In this document: in pieces, positions 54,444-63,979 of the stretch
How positions within the stretch are numbered: the first letter of the stretch is position 1
Layout: every line of letters begins with the position of its first letter
From: an uncultured SAR86 cluster bacterium
Lineage (GTDB): Bacteria > Pseudomonadota > Gammaproteobacteria > Magnimaribacterales > D2472
Length of the DNA stretch: 64,000 nt
Assembly: GCA_902593675.1 (NCBI GenBank)
Contig: CACJJI010000003.1
Coordinates: 124,001 to 188,000, forward strand
Direction of reading: 5' to 3'
Notes under the pieces: generated by a model
The model's database searches: none
What the model was told of the DNA's origin: nothing
The model's input: only the letters and a program-made list of their open reading frames with translations
Position numbers and translations under genes: made by a program

Positions 54444-56618
54444 ATGGATGTTTCTCACATACTAGAAAACTTAAACGATCCACAGCGAGAAGCAGTGACC
54501 TCTGAAGATAAGAGTCTTTTAGTTCTAGCCGGCGCAGGTTCTGGCAAGACGAGGGTGCTGGTACATAGGATTGCGTGGAACGTTGAAGCAATGGGTCTTA
54601 ACCCTTCATCCATCATGGCGGTAACTTTTACTAATAAAGCAGCTCAAGAAATGCAATCAAGAATTCAAGAGTTGCTGCAATCTCCTGTAGGCGATATGTG
54701 GTGCGGGACCTTTCACGGCTTAGCGCATAGAACCCTCAAACGATTTTACAAAGAAGCAGGGCTTATTTCTGGGTTTACTATTTTAGATAGCGATGATCAA
54801 TTACGGATTATCAAACGCTTAGTTAAAGAGGCAGGTCTTGATGATGGGGCATGGCCACCCAAACAAATGCAATGGCAAATTAACAGTTGGAAAGATGAGG
54901 GCATTCGTGCTGACAAGGTAAATGACAAGGGGGACTTTTATGCTCAAACGGTCAAAGGCATTTACAAGCATTATGAAGAAGCCTGTCTTAATGACAGCTT
55001 AGTAGATTTTGCCGAGTTATTGCTGAAGGCTTATGAACTAGTTAAGACCAATAAAACCGTCAAAGATTTTTTTCATAACAGATTCAAAGCTCTTTTGGTC
55101 GATGAGTTTCAGGACACCAACACCATTCAATATAACTGGCTCAAAGAGGTAGCCTCTGAGGCTTCGACCATCACTGCTGTTGGTGATGATGACCAGTCGA
55201 TTTATGGTTGGCGAGGAGCTAAGGTTGAGAACATTGCCTCTTTTGAGGCAAGCTTTGAAAAAGCCAAAATCATTCGACTAGAACAAAACTATCGTTCTAC
55301 CAGCGTAATCCTGAGTGCGGCCAATGCACTAATAGATAATAATCAGGACCGTTTAGGGAAAAACCTATGGACCGATTCACTTGAGGGGGAGCCCATCACT
55401 CTTTACCAAGCATACAACGAACAGGATGAAGCACGATTTGTTGCTGGGACCATTAAAAACTGGATGGACAGTGGCGAGCTTTATCAAGATGTGGGTATTG
55501 TTTATCGTTCTAACGCTCAATCCAGAGCCTTGGAAGAGGCACTTTTGCGAATCAATATTCCTTATCGTATTTATGGTGGTCTTAGGTTCTATGAACGAAT
55601 GGAGATTAAAAATGCCATGAGCTATTTGAAAGTAGTATTTAACCCGCATGACAATCCTGCATTTGAAAGATCTATTGCCAATCCAACCAGGGGGATCGGA
55701 GTTAAGTCTCAGGCAAAAATTAGAGATGCCGCTAAAGCCTATAACTTGTCATATATAAAAGCAGCAGCAAAGCTTCTTGATGAAGGGAAAATGAGTGGCA
55801 AAGCTGGTCAGGGTCTTAGAGCCTATCTAGAGCTGATTACCCATTGTATAGAACTCCTTGATACAACTCCTCTGTCGGATTTGATGGAATTGATTATCCA
55901 AAAATCTGGTCTTTATCAGTACCATAAAAAAGAAGCTGGAGAAAAAGGTAAAACAAGAATCGAAAATCTTGAAGAGCTTGTTACTTCCGCAAAAAACTTT
56001 GAGCAATCATTTGAAAAAGAAAAATCTCACAAAGAGATTGCAGAAATTTTTCTAGATACTGTGTCATTAGATGCTGGAGATACTCAAGCCGATGAGTTCC
56101 AAGATGCTGTCCAGTTAATGACTTTGCATTCAGCCAAAGGCCTAGAATTTCCATTGGTTTTTATAACCGGCTTAGAGGAAACTTTATTTCCGCATGGTAG
56201 GTCTATTGAGTCTCCCTCCCAACTAGAAGAAGAAAGAAGGCTCTGTTATGTCGGTATTACTCGAGCCATGAAGAAACTTTATTTAACCCACGCAGAATCT
56301 AGAAGGTTACATGGATCCGATGTCTTTAATCCGCCTTCAAGATTTTTAAAAGAAATCCCTGCAGTTTTCATCGAAGAGATTAGACCACGCGCATCTGTGA
56401 CCACTTCTTATGTGCGAAAACCAAAAAAATCGACCATGGACTTTAAAGATGAGGTGGGCATTGGGTTAGGGCAAAAGGTAGTTCACCCTACCTTTGGGCT
56501 CGGTGTCGTTTTAAACTATGAGGGATCAGGTGAATCAGCAAGAGTTCAAATAAATTTTGAAAAAGCTGGTAGCAAATGGTTAGTATTAGCCTTTGCTAAA
56601 TTGGAGATGTTAGGATGA
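54444..56618 (+). CDS. uvrD: DNA helicase II (UvrD)
   Basis: Superfamily 1 3'-5' helicase for nucleotide excision and mismatch repair. The 724-residue product has Walker A VLAGAGSGKTRVLVHRIAW (28-46), LLVDEFQDTN, VGDDDQSIYGWRGA, VQLMTLHSAKGLEFPLVFI and YVGITRAMKKLYLTHA, the full motif series. Length is typical (720). It is divergent from the HexR-like gene, with 42 bases between starts. Confidence 0.95.
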   Translation: MDVSHILENLNDPQREAVTSEDKSLLVLAGAGSGKTRVLVHRIAWNVEAMGLNPSSIMAVTFTNKAAQEMQSRIQELLQSPVGDMWCGTFHGLAHRTLKRFYKEAGLISGFTILDSDDQLRIIKRLVKEAGLDDGAWPPKQMQWQINSWKDEGIRADKVNDKGDFYAQTVKGIYKHYEEACLNDSLVDFAELLLKAYELVKTNKTVKDFFHNRFKALLVDEFQDTNTIQYNWLKEVASEASTITAVGDDDQSIYGWRGAKVENIASFEASFEKAKIIRLEQNYRSTSVILSAANALIDNNQDRLGKNLWTDSLEGEPITLYQAYNEQDEARFVAGTIKNWMDSGELYQDVGIVYRSNAQSRALEEALLRINIPYRIYGGLRFYERMEIKNAMSYLKVVFNPHDNPAFERSIANPTRGIGVKSQAKIRDAAKAYNLSYIKAAAKLLDEGKMSGKAGQGLRAYLELITHCIELLDTTPLSDLMELIIQKSGLYQYHKKEAGEKGKTRIENLEELVTSAKNFEQSFEKEKSHKEIAEIFLDTVSLDAGDTQADEFQDAVQLMTLHSAKGLEFPLVFITGLEETLFPHGRSIESPSQLEEERRLCYVGITRAMKKLYLTHAESRRLHGSDVFNPPSRFLKEIPAVFIEEIRPRASVTTSYVRKPKKSTMDFKDEVGIGLGQKVVHPTFGLGVVLNYEGSGESARVQINFEKAGSKWLVLAFAKLEMLG

Positions 56619-57712
56619 AAAATTTTTTAATTATTGGTTTGGTCTTAAGTTTGCTTATGGCATGTGGCCAAGCTGAACAAAGCTCAGCGGCCAAGGCAAA
56701 AGCTCAAAACTTTTCATGGTCATTGGTTACCACTTGGCCCAAGAATTATCCTGGTCTAGGCATGGCTCCAGAACGTTTTAGTAAATTAGTTGAAGAAATG
56801 ACACAAGGCCAACTTAAGGTAACGGTTTATGGAGCAGGAGAATTTGTTCCTGCCATGGGAGTCTTTGATGCGGTTTCTTCAGGCGCAGTAGAAATGGGGC
56901 ATGGCGGCGCTTATTACTGGAAAGGCAAAGTTCCAGCTGCACAGTTTTTTGCTGGTGTGCCATTTGGTTTTACTGCAGATGAAATTAATGCATGGGTTAA
57001 TCGGGGCGGAGGTTTGGAGCTTTGGGAAGAGCTATATAAACCTTTCAACATGAAGCCTATGCCTGGAGGCAATACCGGCACCCAAATGTTTGGCTGGTTT
57101 AATAAAGAAATTAATTCACTTGATGATATCAAGGGACTAAAAATGCGCTTCCCAGGCTTTGGCGGTGAAGTCTTCAAAAGAGCTGGCGGCATCCCAGTTA
57201 ATATTCCAGGAGGCGAGTTATACACCGCCATGCAAACAGGCACCATTGATGCGGTTGAGTGGGTCGGTCCTTACAATGATCTTGCTTTTGGATTTCAACA
57301 AGTTGCTAAATACTACTATTATCCAGGCTGGCATGAGCCAGGCTCCATGCTGGAATTCACCATTAATTTAGATGCGTGGAATTCCTTACCACCCCATCTC
57401 CAATCAATTGTCACGGTAGCAGCCAAGGCAGTAAACCAAGATTTATTGGATGAGTACACAGCATCAAACAACAGAGCGCTTCAGGATTTAATCACCAACC
57501 ACGATGTGCAATTAAGAGAATTGCCGGAAGATGTGATTAATGAATTTCGAGCTATTTCTGATGAAATCTTAGAGACTTCTGCTGCCAATGATCCGGATGT
57601 AAAAAAAGTTTATGATTCTTTTAAAACTTTTATGGCAGAAGTAAAAAGTTTTCATGCCATTGCCGAAGACGCTTTTGTTGAGGCGCGCACCAACAGTGAC
57701 GATAGCTCCTGA
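56615..57712 (+). CDS. TRAP transporter solute-binding lipoprotein (DctP-type)
   Basis: Extracytoplasmic binding protein of a tripartite TRAP uptake system. The 365-residue product has a lipobox LLMACGQ (Cys17), GAGEFVPAMGVFDAVSSGAVEMGHG, GLKMRFPGFGGEVFKRAGG with the substrate-carboxylate arginine, and IDAVEWVGPYNDLAFG. This subgroup binds carboxylates or 2-keto acids. It overlaps uvrD by 4 bases. Its membrane partners are on the opposite strand at 59498-61269, separated by lipB and lipA. Confidence 0.9.
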   Translation: MKNFLIIGLVLSLLMACGQAEQSSAAKAKAQNFSWSLVTTWPKNYPGLGMAPERFSKLVEEMTQGQLKVTVYGAGEFVPAMGVFDAVSSGAVEMGHGGAYYWKGKVPAAQFFAGVPFGFTADEINAWVNRGGGLELWEELYKPFNMKPMPGGNTGTQMFGWFNKEINSLDDIKGLKMRFPGFGGEVFKRAGGIPVNIPGGELYTAMQTGTIDAVEWVGPYNDLAFGFQQVAKYYYYPGWHEPGSMLEFTINLDAWNSLPPHLQSIVTVAAKAVNQDLLDEYTASNNRALQDLITNHDVQLRELPEDVINEFRAISDEILETSAANDPDVKKVYDSFKTFMAEVKSFHAIAEDAFVEARTNSDDSS

Positions 57713-58301
57713 GTTTCTTAAACTAGGCACTCAAGCCTATGCTGATACTTATGAGCAAATGCGCTCATTGGTAAAAGCTGAACCTTTTAATAATCAAATT
57801 TGGCTACTAGAACATCCACCAGTTTATACACTTGGTACAGCGGCAGATCCCAGCCATGTTATAAACCCAGGAGATATTCCTATTATTCAGACTGATAGGG
57901 GTGGCGAGGTCACCTTTCATGGCCCAGGTCAGCTGGTCATTTATTTTTTACTGGATATCAAACAAAAAAAAATAGGACCCAAGACGTTGGTAGCAAACTT
58001 ACAAAACCTTATTCAAAAAATCCTTCAACATTACTCAATTGAGAGTTCATTTGTTGAAGGGGCGCCTGGTGTTTATGTGGGAGAAAAAAAAATTGCATCC
58101 ATTGGTTTGAGAATTTCAAAAGGCAGAACTTATCATGGCATCAGTTTAAACGTGGATATGGATTTAACGCCCTTTGGTTTGATTAATCCATGTGGCTATG
58201 AAGGCTTAGAAGTGACTCAAATCAGTGATTTTGATTCAAATGTCACCCTTGAAGATGTAGAATCAGTCGCAATAAAGGAAATGCAAATATTATTTAGTTA
58301 A
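57696..58301 (+). CDS. lipB: Octanoyltransferase LipB
   Basis: Transfers octanoyl from ACP to lipoyl domains in lipoic acid synthesis. I place the start at GTG 57696 ([23 protein letters not shown]), inside the end of the TRAP gene; an ATG at 57654 is upstream but its extension looks non-conserved. The 201-residue product has [39 protein letters not shown] (catalytic lysine) and [12 protein letters not shown] (catalytic cysteine). lipA overlaps it by 1 base. Confidence 0.93.
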   Translation: MTIAPEFLKLGTQAYADTYEQMRSLVKAEPFNNQIWLLEHPPVYTLGTAADPSHVINPGDIPIIQTDRGGEVTFHGPGQLVIYFLLDIKQKKIGPKTLVANLQNLIQKILQHYSIESSFVEGAPGVYVGEKKIASIGLRISKGRTYHGISLNVDMDLTPFGLINPCGYEGLEVTQISDFDSNVTLEDVESVAIKEMQILFS

Positions 58302-59263
58302 TGGAAATTATCCCAACACAAAAGATTATTAATCGAGATGGCATCAAAGCTGTTAAAAATGGTCAGAAAGCTAACAAGCATGCATCGGTTCCAAATCAGA
58401 AGAAACCTGAGTGGATTAGGGTAAAAGCAACTTTTGATAAAAACTTTAATGCCGTCAAACAACAAGTCCAAGACAAACGCCTGAACACTGTCTGCGAAGA
58501 GGCTATGTGCCCAAATATTTCAGAGTGTTGGTCTGCAGGCACAGCCACTTTTATGTTAATGGGCTCTGTCTGTACCAGGGCATGCAAATTTTGCTCTGTT
58601 GATACGGGAAATCCAAAGGGTTGGCTGGATTTAGATGAGCCAATGCACACAGCTAAGGCTGTTAAGACCATGGGTCTTAAATATGTGGTTCTCACTTCTG
58701 TTAACAGAGATGATTTAGAAGATGGCGGGGCAGAGCATTATGCGCAAACTGTTCAAGCCATCAAAGAACTTAATCCAGATACTGCCGTTGAAGCCTTAAC
58801 TCCTGATTTCAAAGGCTTATCTTCTTCCATCGAGACCCTAGTTAATTGTGGGTTGGAAGTATTTGCTCAAAATGTTGAAACCGTGAAAAGGCTTACTCAT
58901 CCTGTAAGAGATATTAGAGCAGGGTATGAGCAGACTCTTGATGTTTTAGCAGAATCAAAAAGAATTAATCCAAAAGTTCTCACGAAAACAAGTTTGATTC
59001 TGGGTCTCGGTGAAACCGATGCTGAGATAGAAGAGACCATGGACGACCTAATTACTAACAAAGTAGATATTTTAACTTTGGGTCAATATCTAAGGCCCAC
59101 ACTGAACCATCTTCCGGTTGAAAGGTGGGTCACACCAGCAGAATTTGATCGGTATCGTGAAATAGGATTATCCAAAGGATTTTTGGAAGTCGTTTCTGGG
59201 CCTATGGTTCGATCTAGTTACCGAGCAGAGAGAGCATTAGAAAAAAATAATGCTGGTCTTTAG
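58301..59263 (+). CDS. lipA: Lipoyl synthase LipA
   Basis: Radical-SAM enzyme inserting sulfur into octanoyl groups. The 320-residue product has both iron-sulfur motifs: the auxiliary cluster [14 protein letters not shown] (C-x4-C-x5-C) and the SAM cluster [10 protein letters not shown] (C-x3-C-x2-C), plus the C-terminal SSYRAERAL serine ligand. It is coupled to lipB (start within its stop) and converges with a small membrane protein gene with 4 bases overlap. Confidence 0.97.
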   Translation: MEIIPTQKIINRDGIKAVKNGQKANKHASVPNQKKPEWIRVKATFDKNFNAVKQQVQDKRLNTVCEEAMCPNISECWSAGTATFMLMGSVCTRACKFCSVDTGNPKGWLDLDEPMHTAKAVKTMGLKYVVLTSVNRDDLEDGGAEHYAQTVQAIKELNPDTAVEALTPDFKGLSSSIETLVNCGLEVFAQNVETVKRLTHPVRDIRAGYEQTLDVLAESKRINPKVLTKTSLILGLGETDAEIEETMDDLITNKVDILTLGQYLRPTLNHLPVERWVTPAEFDRYREIGLSKGFLEVVSGPMVRSSYRAERALEKNNAGL

Positions 59264-59493
59264 TGAGCCATATTAAAGACAGTTACAAATAGAACCCCTG
59301 TTCCAAGAACCCCAGCAATACATACCAACCAGTCGACCAAAAAAACTTTAAATAGCTTTGACCAAACCCCTTGATTTGGAGAATTAGAATCAAGTTCATT
59401 TTTAAAAACTTCCATGGCAGCATATTTAAACCAAGAAAAAGTTACAAGAAAAGTAATGGCACCAAAGGCAAAAAGTAGAGAGTTTGAATTCAC
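59260..59493 (-). CDS. Small two-helix membrane protein downstream of TRAP permease
   Basis: The 77-residue product has two hydrophobic segments (about 4-25 and 48-70) joined by a polar loop ([19 protein letters not shown]). I do not recognise it. It starts 5 bases after the dctM-like gene stops and ends inside lipA (convergent overlap of 4 bases), so it may be part of the TRAP transcript. Confidence 0.6.
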   Translation of the reverse strand: MNSNSLLFAFGAITFLVTFSWFKYAAMEVFKNELDSNSPNQGVWSKLFKVFLVDWLVCIAGVLGTGVLFVTVFNMAH

Positions 59494-59497
59494 AGGT

Positions 59498-60826
59498 TTA
59501 TAAAATAAAAAATGGGAAAATTATTACAATCAATAATACAGCTAACTGAATCAAAATAAAGGGAACAACTCCTTTATAAATATCAGTGGTTTTAATGCTT
59601 TCATCTGCCACCCCTCTTAGATAAAACAAAGAGAAGCCAAAGGGTGGAGTTAGAAAGGAAGTTTGTAAGTTAATCGCCATAAGGATTCCAAGCCAAACAG
59701 GATCAAAGCCCATCATTAAGAGTGGCGGTGCCACCAAGGGAATAATCACATAACAAATCTCTATAAAGTCTAAGATAAAACCAAAGAGGAAGATGGCTAG
59801 CAGAATAAATAAAAGGGCTGTGTATTTTCCACCTGGCATCATCTCAAATATCTGATCTACCAAAAGATCACCACCCACACCTCTAAAAATTAATGAAAAA
59901 ATTGAAGCACCAATAAGAATGCTGAAAATCATCGTTGTAACTGTCGCAGCTTTGTAACTTGTTGCCTTTAGTAGCTCTAGATTTGCACTTCCATTGAGCC
60001 CAGCAATAATAAGAGCTCCAAAAGCTCCAACGCCTGCAGCTTCAGTTGGTGTTGCTATGCCTGCAATAATAGACCCAAGGACTACAAATATTAAAGCTGC
60101 AGGTGGAAGCAGAGTTTTTAAAATGTTTGCTTCACCCTCAATTTCTTCAATGGGCATAAATTCTTTTTTTCTATTAACAATGATCGTGTAAATTAAATAG
60201 CCGGTCACAATCATGACGCCTGGGATAATTGCGCCAACAAATAAGTCTCCTACTGAAACAGTTTCTTGCGAAAAGACTCCCATATTATTTTGTGCTCTTT
60301 GGAAGGCGTTCGACATCACATCGCCAAGAAGCACTAATGCAATAGAGGGAGGAATGATTTGACCCAATGTTCCAGTGGAGGCAACCAGGCCTGAAGCAAA
60401 ATCTTTGTCGTAGCCTTGTTTTAACATGGCAGGCAGAGACATAAGACCCATGGTCACAACGGTTGCTCCGACAATACCAGTGCTAGCTGCCAATAGAGCA
60501 CCAACAATAATAATGGAGATGCTTAAACCTGAATTGGTATTTTTAAAGACAATCGCCATATCTCTTAACATCTTGGCTGCAATACCTGATCTTTCTAAAA
60601 CCACGCCCATGAAAACAAACAGGGGCACAGCAAGCAGAGTTTGATTGTTCATGATTCCAAAAATCCGCATGGGCAGGGTTTTAAATAAATTAGGATCAAA
60701 AAAATCTAATGCGATACCAAGCAGTGCAAATAAGATTGAGGTTCCAGCAAGCGTGAATGCAACTGGATATCCAAGCAGCAGGGCAGCACAGATGAGAACT
60801 ATTAAAAGAATTGGGATTATTTCCAT
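59498..60826 (-). CDS. TRAP transporter large permease (DctM-type)
   Basis: Main translocation subunit of the TRAP system. The 442-residue product has about twelve membrane segments, starting IIPILLIVLICAALLLGYPVAFTLAGTSILFAL, with GTLGQIIPPSIALVLLGDV and ATPTEAAGVGAFGALI, and a C-terminal LTPPFGFSLFYLRGV, typical of DctM. The start overlaps the dctQ-like gene by 10 bases. Confidence 0.94.
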   Translation of the reverse strand: MEIIPILLIVLICAALLLGYPVAFTLAGTSILFALLGIALDFFDPNLFKTLPMRIFGIMNNQTLLAVPLFVFMGVVLERSGIAAKMLRDMAIVFKNTNSGLSISIIIVGALLAASTGIVGATVVTMGLMSLPAMLKQGYDKDFASGLVASTGTLGQIIPPSIALVLLGDVMSNAFQRAQNNMGVFSQETVSVGDLFVGAIIPGVMIVTGYLIYTIIVNRKKEFMPIEEIEGEANILKTLLPPAALIFVVLGSIIAGIATPTEAAGVGAFGALIIAGLNGSANLELLKATSYKAATVTTMIFSILIGASIFSLIFRGVGGDLLVDQIFEMMPGGKYTALLFILLAIFLFGFILDFIEICYVIIPLVAPPLLMMGFDPVWLGILMAINLQTSFLTPPFGFSLFYLRGVADESIKTTDIYKGVVPFILIQLAVLLIVIIFPFFIL

Positions 60827-61269
60827 AATCTATATAGCTCCCTTGCTCCTGCTAAACCTAGAACGAGCGGAAATAACAAAATAAATGATTTTTGAATGTA
60901 TACAATTTTTAGACCGCCTGGCTCAGTAGAGATTTCCTGAACAGACCAAGAGGCTGAAACGAAATCTATGGCGTAATATCCTAAGACACCTATCATTGGC
61001 AAGAGAAAAAATATTATCCCGAAAGTATTAACTGCTTTTTTATAAATAGGCGAAGCATTGCGATAAAAAATATCCACTCGAACATGCTCATCTGCAGAAT
61101 AGGCCCAACCAGCGCAGCCTAAAAAAATAAGGGCATGGACATACAAAGCCAATTCCTGGATATCCACTCTTCCAATCCCAAAAAAATAACGACCAACGAC
61201 AACTACCATGACCAATATCAACAAAACAGGTATCAGGCGTGCAAAAAATCGTCCCAAGTAATCACTCAT
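60817..61269 (-). CDS. TRAP transporter small permease (DctQ-type)
   Basis: Four-helix accessory subunit of the TRAP membrane complex. The 150-residue product has LIPVLLILVMVVVVGRYFFGIG near the N-terminus and AYSADEHVRVDIFYRNASPIY near 57-77, where the HVRVD motif is a hallmark of DctQ. It starts divergently from yaaA with 38 bases between, and precedes dctM. Confidence 0.92.
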   Translation of the reverse strand: MSDYLGRFFARLIPVLLILVMVVVVGRYFFGIGRVDIQELALYVHALIFLGCAGWAYSADEHVRVDIFYRNASPIYKKAVNTFGIIFFLLPMIGVLGYYAIDFVSASWSVQEISTEPGGLKIVYIQKSFILLFPLVLGLAGARELYRLWK

Positions 61270-61307
61270 GCTATGTATATTAAAGAGATTTAGTTAAAAT
61301 AAGAACC

Positions 61308-62075
61308 ATGATCGTTTTATTATCACCAGCCAAGACTCTTGATTACACCAAAGAATTTGATGTGGAGCCAACCGCTCCAGCATTTTTATCTGATTCAGCA
61401 AAATTAATTAAAGAGCTAAAAACAAAAGAGCCCAAGGACATTGCCTCATTGATGGGGCTCAGTGATAAGCTGGCAACGTTAAATTTTGATCGCTATCAAA
61501 GCTGGTCGGCAGCTAAAAAAATGAGCGCTGATAGCCAGCCAGCCTTATTTGTATTTCAGGGAGATGTATATCAAGGTTTGCAAGCGGATACTTTCAATAA
61601 AAAAGATATTACTTTTGCGCAAAAACATTTACGAATTTTATCTGGCCTCTATGGCGAGCTGAGACCTTTAGATGTTATCAAGCCATACAGATTAGAGATG
61701 GGCACAAAACTATCGAATTCTAAAGGCAAGAACTTGTATGAGTTTTGGGGCAACAAAGTTCAAGAAAACATCTTGAAGGAACTTAAGGCTAATAAGTCCA
61801 ACCTTATTGTTAACCTTGCATCAAAAGAATACTTCACCGTGGTGGGTTCACTGCCTAAAGAGGTCGAAGTTGTCTCTCCTGTTTTTAAAGATTTTAAAAA
61901 TGGTGAATACAAACTCATTAGTTTCTATGCAAAAAAAGCACGCGGTTTCATGAGCCACTGGATGATTAAGAACAAAGTTACTAAGTCTGAGGACTTAAAG
62001 AATTTTGATGCCGAGGGTTACAAATACTCGAAAAAACTTTCGACTGAATCAGAACCAGTTTTTTTAAGGAACTAA
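61308..62075 (+). CDS. yaaA: Peroxide stress protein YaaA (DUF328)
   Basis: Protein that limits free iron and DNA damage after peroxide stress. The 255-residue product begins MIVLLSPAKTLDYTKEF and has VFQGDVYQGLQADTF and RILSGLYGELRPLDVIKPYRLEMG, as in E. coli YaaA (258). The final 12 bases overlap the end of the convergent crotonase gene. Confidence 0.95.
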   Translation: MIVLLSPAKTLDYTKEFDVEPTAPAFLSDSAKLIKELKTKEPKDIASLMGLSDKLATLNFDRYQSWSAAKKMSADSQPALFVFQGDVYQGLQADTFNKKDITFAQKHLRILSGLYGELRPLDVIKPYRLEMGTKLSNSKGKNLYEFWGNKVQENILKELKANKSNLIVNLASKEYFTVVGSLPKEVEVVSPVFKDFKNGEYKLISFYAKKARGFMSHWMIKNKVTKSEDLKNFDAEGYKYSKKLSTESEPVFLRN

Positions 62076-62924
62076 ACCGTCTTTTTCCCAAAATGAATGT
62101 GTTGGCTCTAAGTCATCGTAATTAGCTTTTGATTTTTCCATAAAAGCTTTCATCGCAGCCTCCATGTCTTGCCCACTAATTAATGAAGAATTCCAAGCAG
62201 CATGGTAATCAAGGGCTTCTTTGACGCTGTGATCGCGTGCGTAGTTTATTTGCTTTTTAATTACTCGAGTAACCAAAGGTGATTTAGAAGCTATTTCTTT
62301 TGCTAATTCCAGTGAACCTTTTTCAAGCTCTTCTTTGGTCTCAAAAACCTTATTCATAAAGCCTAATTCTAGTGCTTCGGCTGGAAGAAATTTTCTACCG
62401 GTATAAGCAAGCTCTCTGACCGCTCCGATAGGCATCAAGGTCGGCAATCTTTGGAGTGTTCCAACGTCAGCTGCAATCCCAATATCAACTTCAGCAATTT
62501 TAAAAAAAGCATCTGATGAACAATGCCTGATATCACATGCAGCCACCATATCAATTCCACCTCCAACACATGCTCCTTGAATGGATGCGATGGTTGGCAT
62601 GCGACATTCTTCTAAAGCTGTAAAGGTATCTTGCAGCTCGAGCACTTCATGATAAAAAGTTTCACGCATTCGAGCAGGATCTTTTTTTGGGCCGTCCTTA
62701 TCTGCAGGGGCAAAATTTGCTAAATCCATGCCTGCATTAAAGTGCTTGCCTTCTCCTTTAAGTAAAATAACTCTAGCTTCGGCATTCTTATCTAATTCTT
62801 TCACTATTTCTGGTAGCTCTTTCCAGAATAATCGAGTCATCGAATTAAATTCATCGGGGCGATTCATCACCACATGAGCCACGTGATCCTTAACGCTGAC
62901 ATCAAAACATGTGTATTTACTCAT
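62064..62924 (-). CDS. Enoyl-CoA hydratase/isomerase-family protein
   Basis: The 286-residue product has MNRPDEFNSMTRLFWKELPE, LLKGEGKHFNAGMDLANF (oxyanion hole), IQGACVGGGIDMVAACDIR and a conserved Asp in EVDIGIAADVGTLQRLP. That last part resembles delta3,5-delta2,4-dienoyl-CoA isomerase (ECH1), which places an Asp at the active site; the assignment within the superfamily is therefore probable. It overlaps a 54-residue gene upstream by 8 bases. Confidence 0.85.
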   Translation of the reverse strand: MSKYTCFDVSVKDHVAHVVMNRPDEFNSMTRLFWKELPEIVKELDKNAEARVILLKGEGKHFNAGMDLANFAPADKDGPKKDPARMRETFYHEVLELQDTFTALEECRMPTIASIQGACVGGGIDMVAACDIRHCSSDAFFKIAEVDIGIAADVGTLQRLPTLMPIGAVRELAYTGRKFLPAEALELGFMNKVFETKEELEKGSLELAKEIASKSPLVTRVIKKQINYARDHSVKEALDYHAAWNSSLISGQDMEAAMKAFMEKSKANYDDLEPTHSFWEKDGLVP

Positions 62925-63081
62925 TTGAATCTACCTCATTTTTGATGTTTTGAACTATCTCTCTTAGCTCATCGACTAATTCGAACGTTTTGTGATGAGG
63001 GAGGACTACTTTTCTCTCAGTGCTGAGTTTTTTAAGTCCATTATCTAACTCATCTAATTTGGTGATTATTTCTTTGCTCAT
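62917..63081 (-). CDS. 54-residue protein, unknown function
   Basis: From ATG 63081 on the minus strand a 54-codon frame reads MSKEIITKLDELDNGLKKLS and ends NEVDSNE. It is charged, probably helical, with no membrane segment. The stop lies within the first codons of the enoyl-CoA hydratase gene (8-base overlap), so it is translationally linked to it. It is too short for default gene callers. Confidence 0.55.
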   Translation of the reverse strand: MSKEIITKLDELDNGLKKLSTERKVVLPHHKTFELVDELREIVQNIKNEVDSNE

Positions 63082-63126
63082 GGCTACAATAGGTTTCTAA
63101 ACAAAAAATTATAATAGCTTGAATCT

Positions 63127-63975
63127 ATGAAAGCACGTCTCTGGCAAAGTTTATTTCTTTTAAATGCTCTGATCACAACAGAACTGAGTTTTGCAGATGA
63201 CGCAAACAAAGATGTTAGAGACCTCAAAGAACAAAATATCATGTCTGTTCTTTACCAACAGACGGCAGCCGAAAGACTGGCGGGAAGTCTGCAAACTTTT
63301 AGATCAGCTAAGCAAGCCTTAGACAATGCACTTACAGATCCATCTTGGAGCGCTTTGCCAGGACAAGATATTCAGGGAAAAAAGCCAGCCATCATCGTCG
63401 ATGTCGATGAGACAGTTTTAGACAACACTGCTTATGAAGCCCGAATGATTCTTGATGGCACCAAGTATCCTGAAGGCTGGGTCAGTTGGGGCAAAGAAGC
63501 ATCTGCTGCCGAGGTTCCTGGAGCAAAAGACTTTCTGAATTATGCCGCTGCAAAAGGCGTAACAATTTTTTATATCACCAACCGAGTGGTTGAATTAAAA
63601 GAAGCCACCCAAAATAATCTTACTAAGCTCGGCATACCCTGGGATCAAACCAAAGAGACAATTTTAATGCGTGGAGAAAATAATTGGGGTTCTGACAAAG
63701 GCTCAAGAAGAGCATTGGTGGCTCAAGAATACAGAGTCCTATTGATGGCAGGAGATAATTTGGGTGACTTTGTAGATGCCAAAGATAATAATTTGAGCCC
63801 GCAAAACAGAAAAGCCATTGTTGAAGAGTATGCAGATTATTGGGGCGAAAAGTGGTTCATGCTTCAAAACATTGCTTACGGCGATTGGGAAGGTGCTCTT
63901 TATGATTTTAATTATTCACTATCCCCTGATGAGGTGCATAATACTCGTATAGAATCATTGGAACCCCTTAGATAA
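63127..63975 (+). CDS. Exported HAD-family acid phosphatase (class B/C type)
   Basis: The 282-residue product has a signal peptide (cleavage near SFADD, residue 24), then HAD motif I IIVDVDETVLDNTAYEARMI with the DxD nucleophile pair near 92-98, motif II FYITNRV, and GDNLGDFVDAKDNNL near 215. It matches the 5'-nucleotidase/acid phosphatase lipoprotein e(P4) family in layout, though no lipobox cysteine is seen. Probably recovers phosphate from nucleotides in the periplasm. Confidence 0.9.
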   Translation: MKARLWQSLFLLNALITTELSFADDANKDVRDLKEQNIMSVLYQQTAAERLAGSLQTFRSAKQALDNALTDPSWSALPGQDIQGKKPAIIVDVDETVLDNTAYEARMILDGTKYPEGWVSWGKEASAAEVPGAKDFLNYAAAKGVTIFYITNRVVELKEATQNNLTKLGIPWDQTKETILMRGENNWGSDKGSRRALVAQEYRVLLMAGDNLGDFVDAKDNNLSPQNRKAIVEEYADYWGEKWFMLQNIAYGDWEGALYDFNYSLSPDEVHNTRIESLEPLR

Positions 63976-63979
63976 GGCC

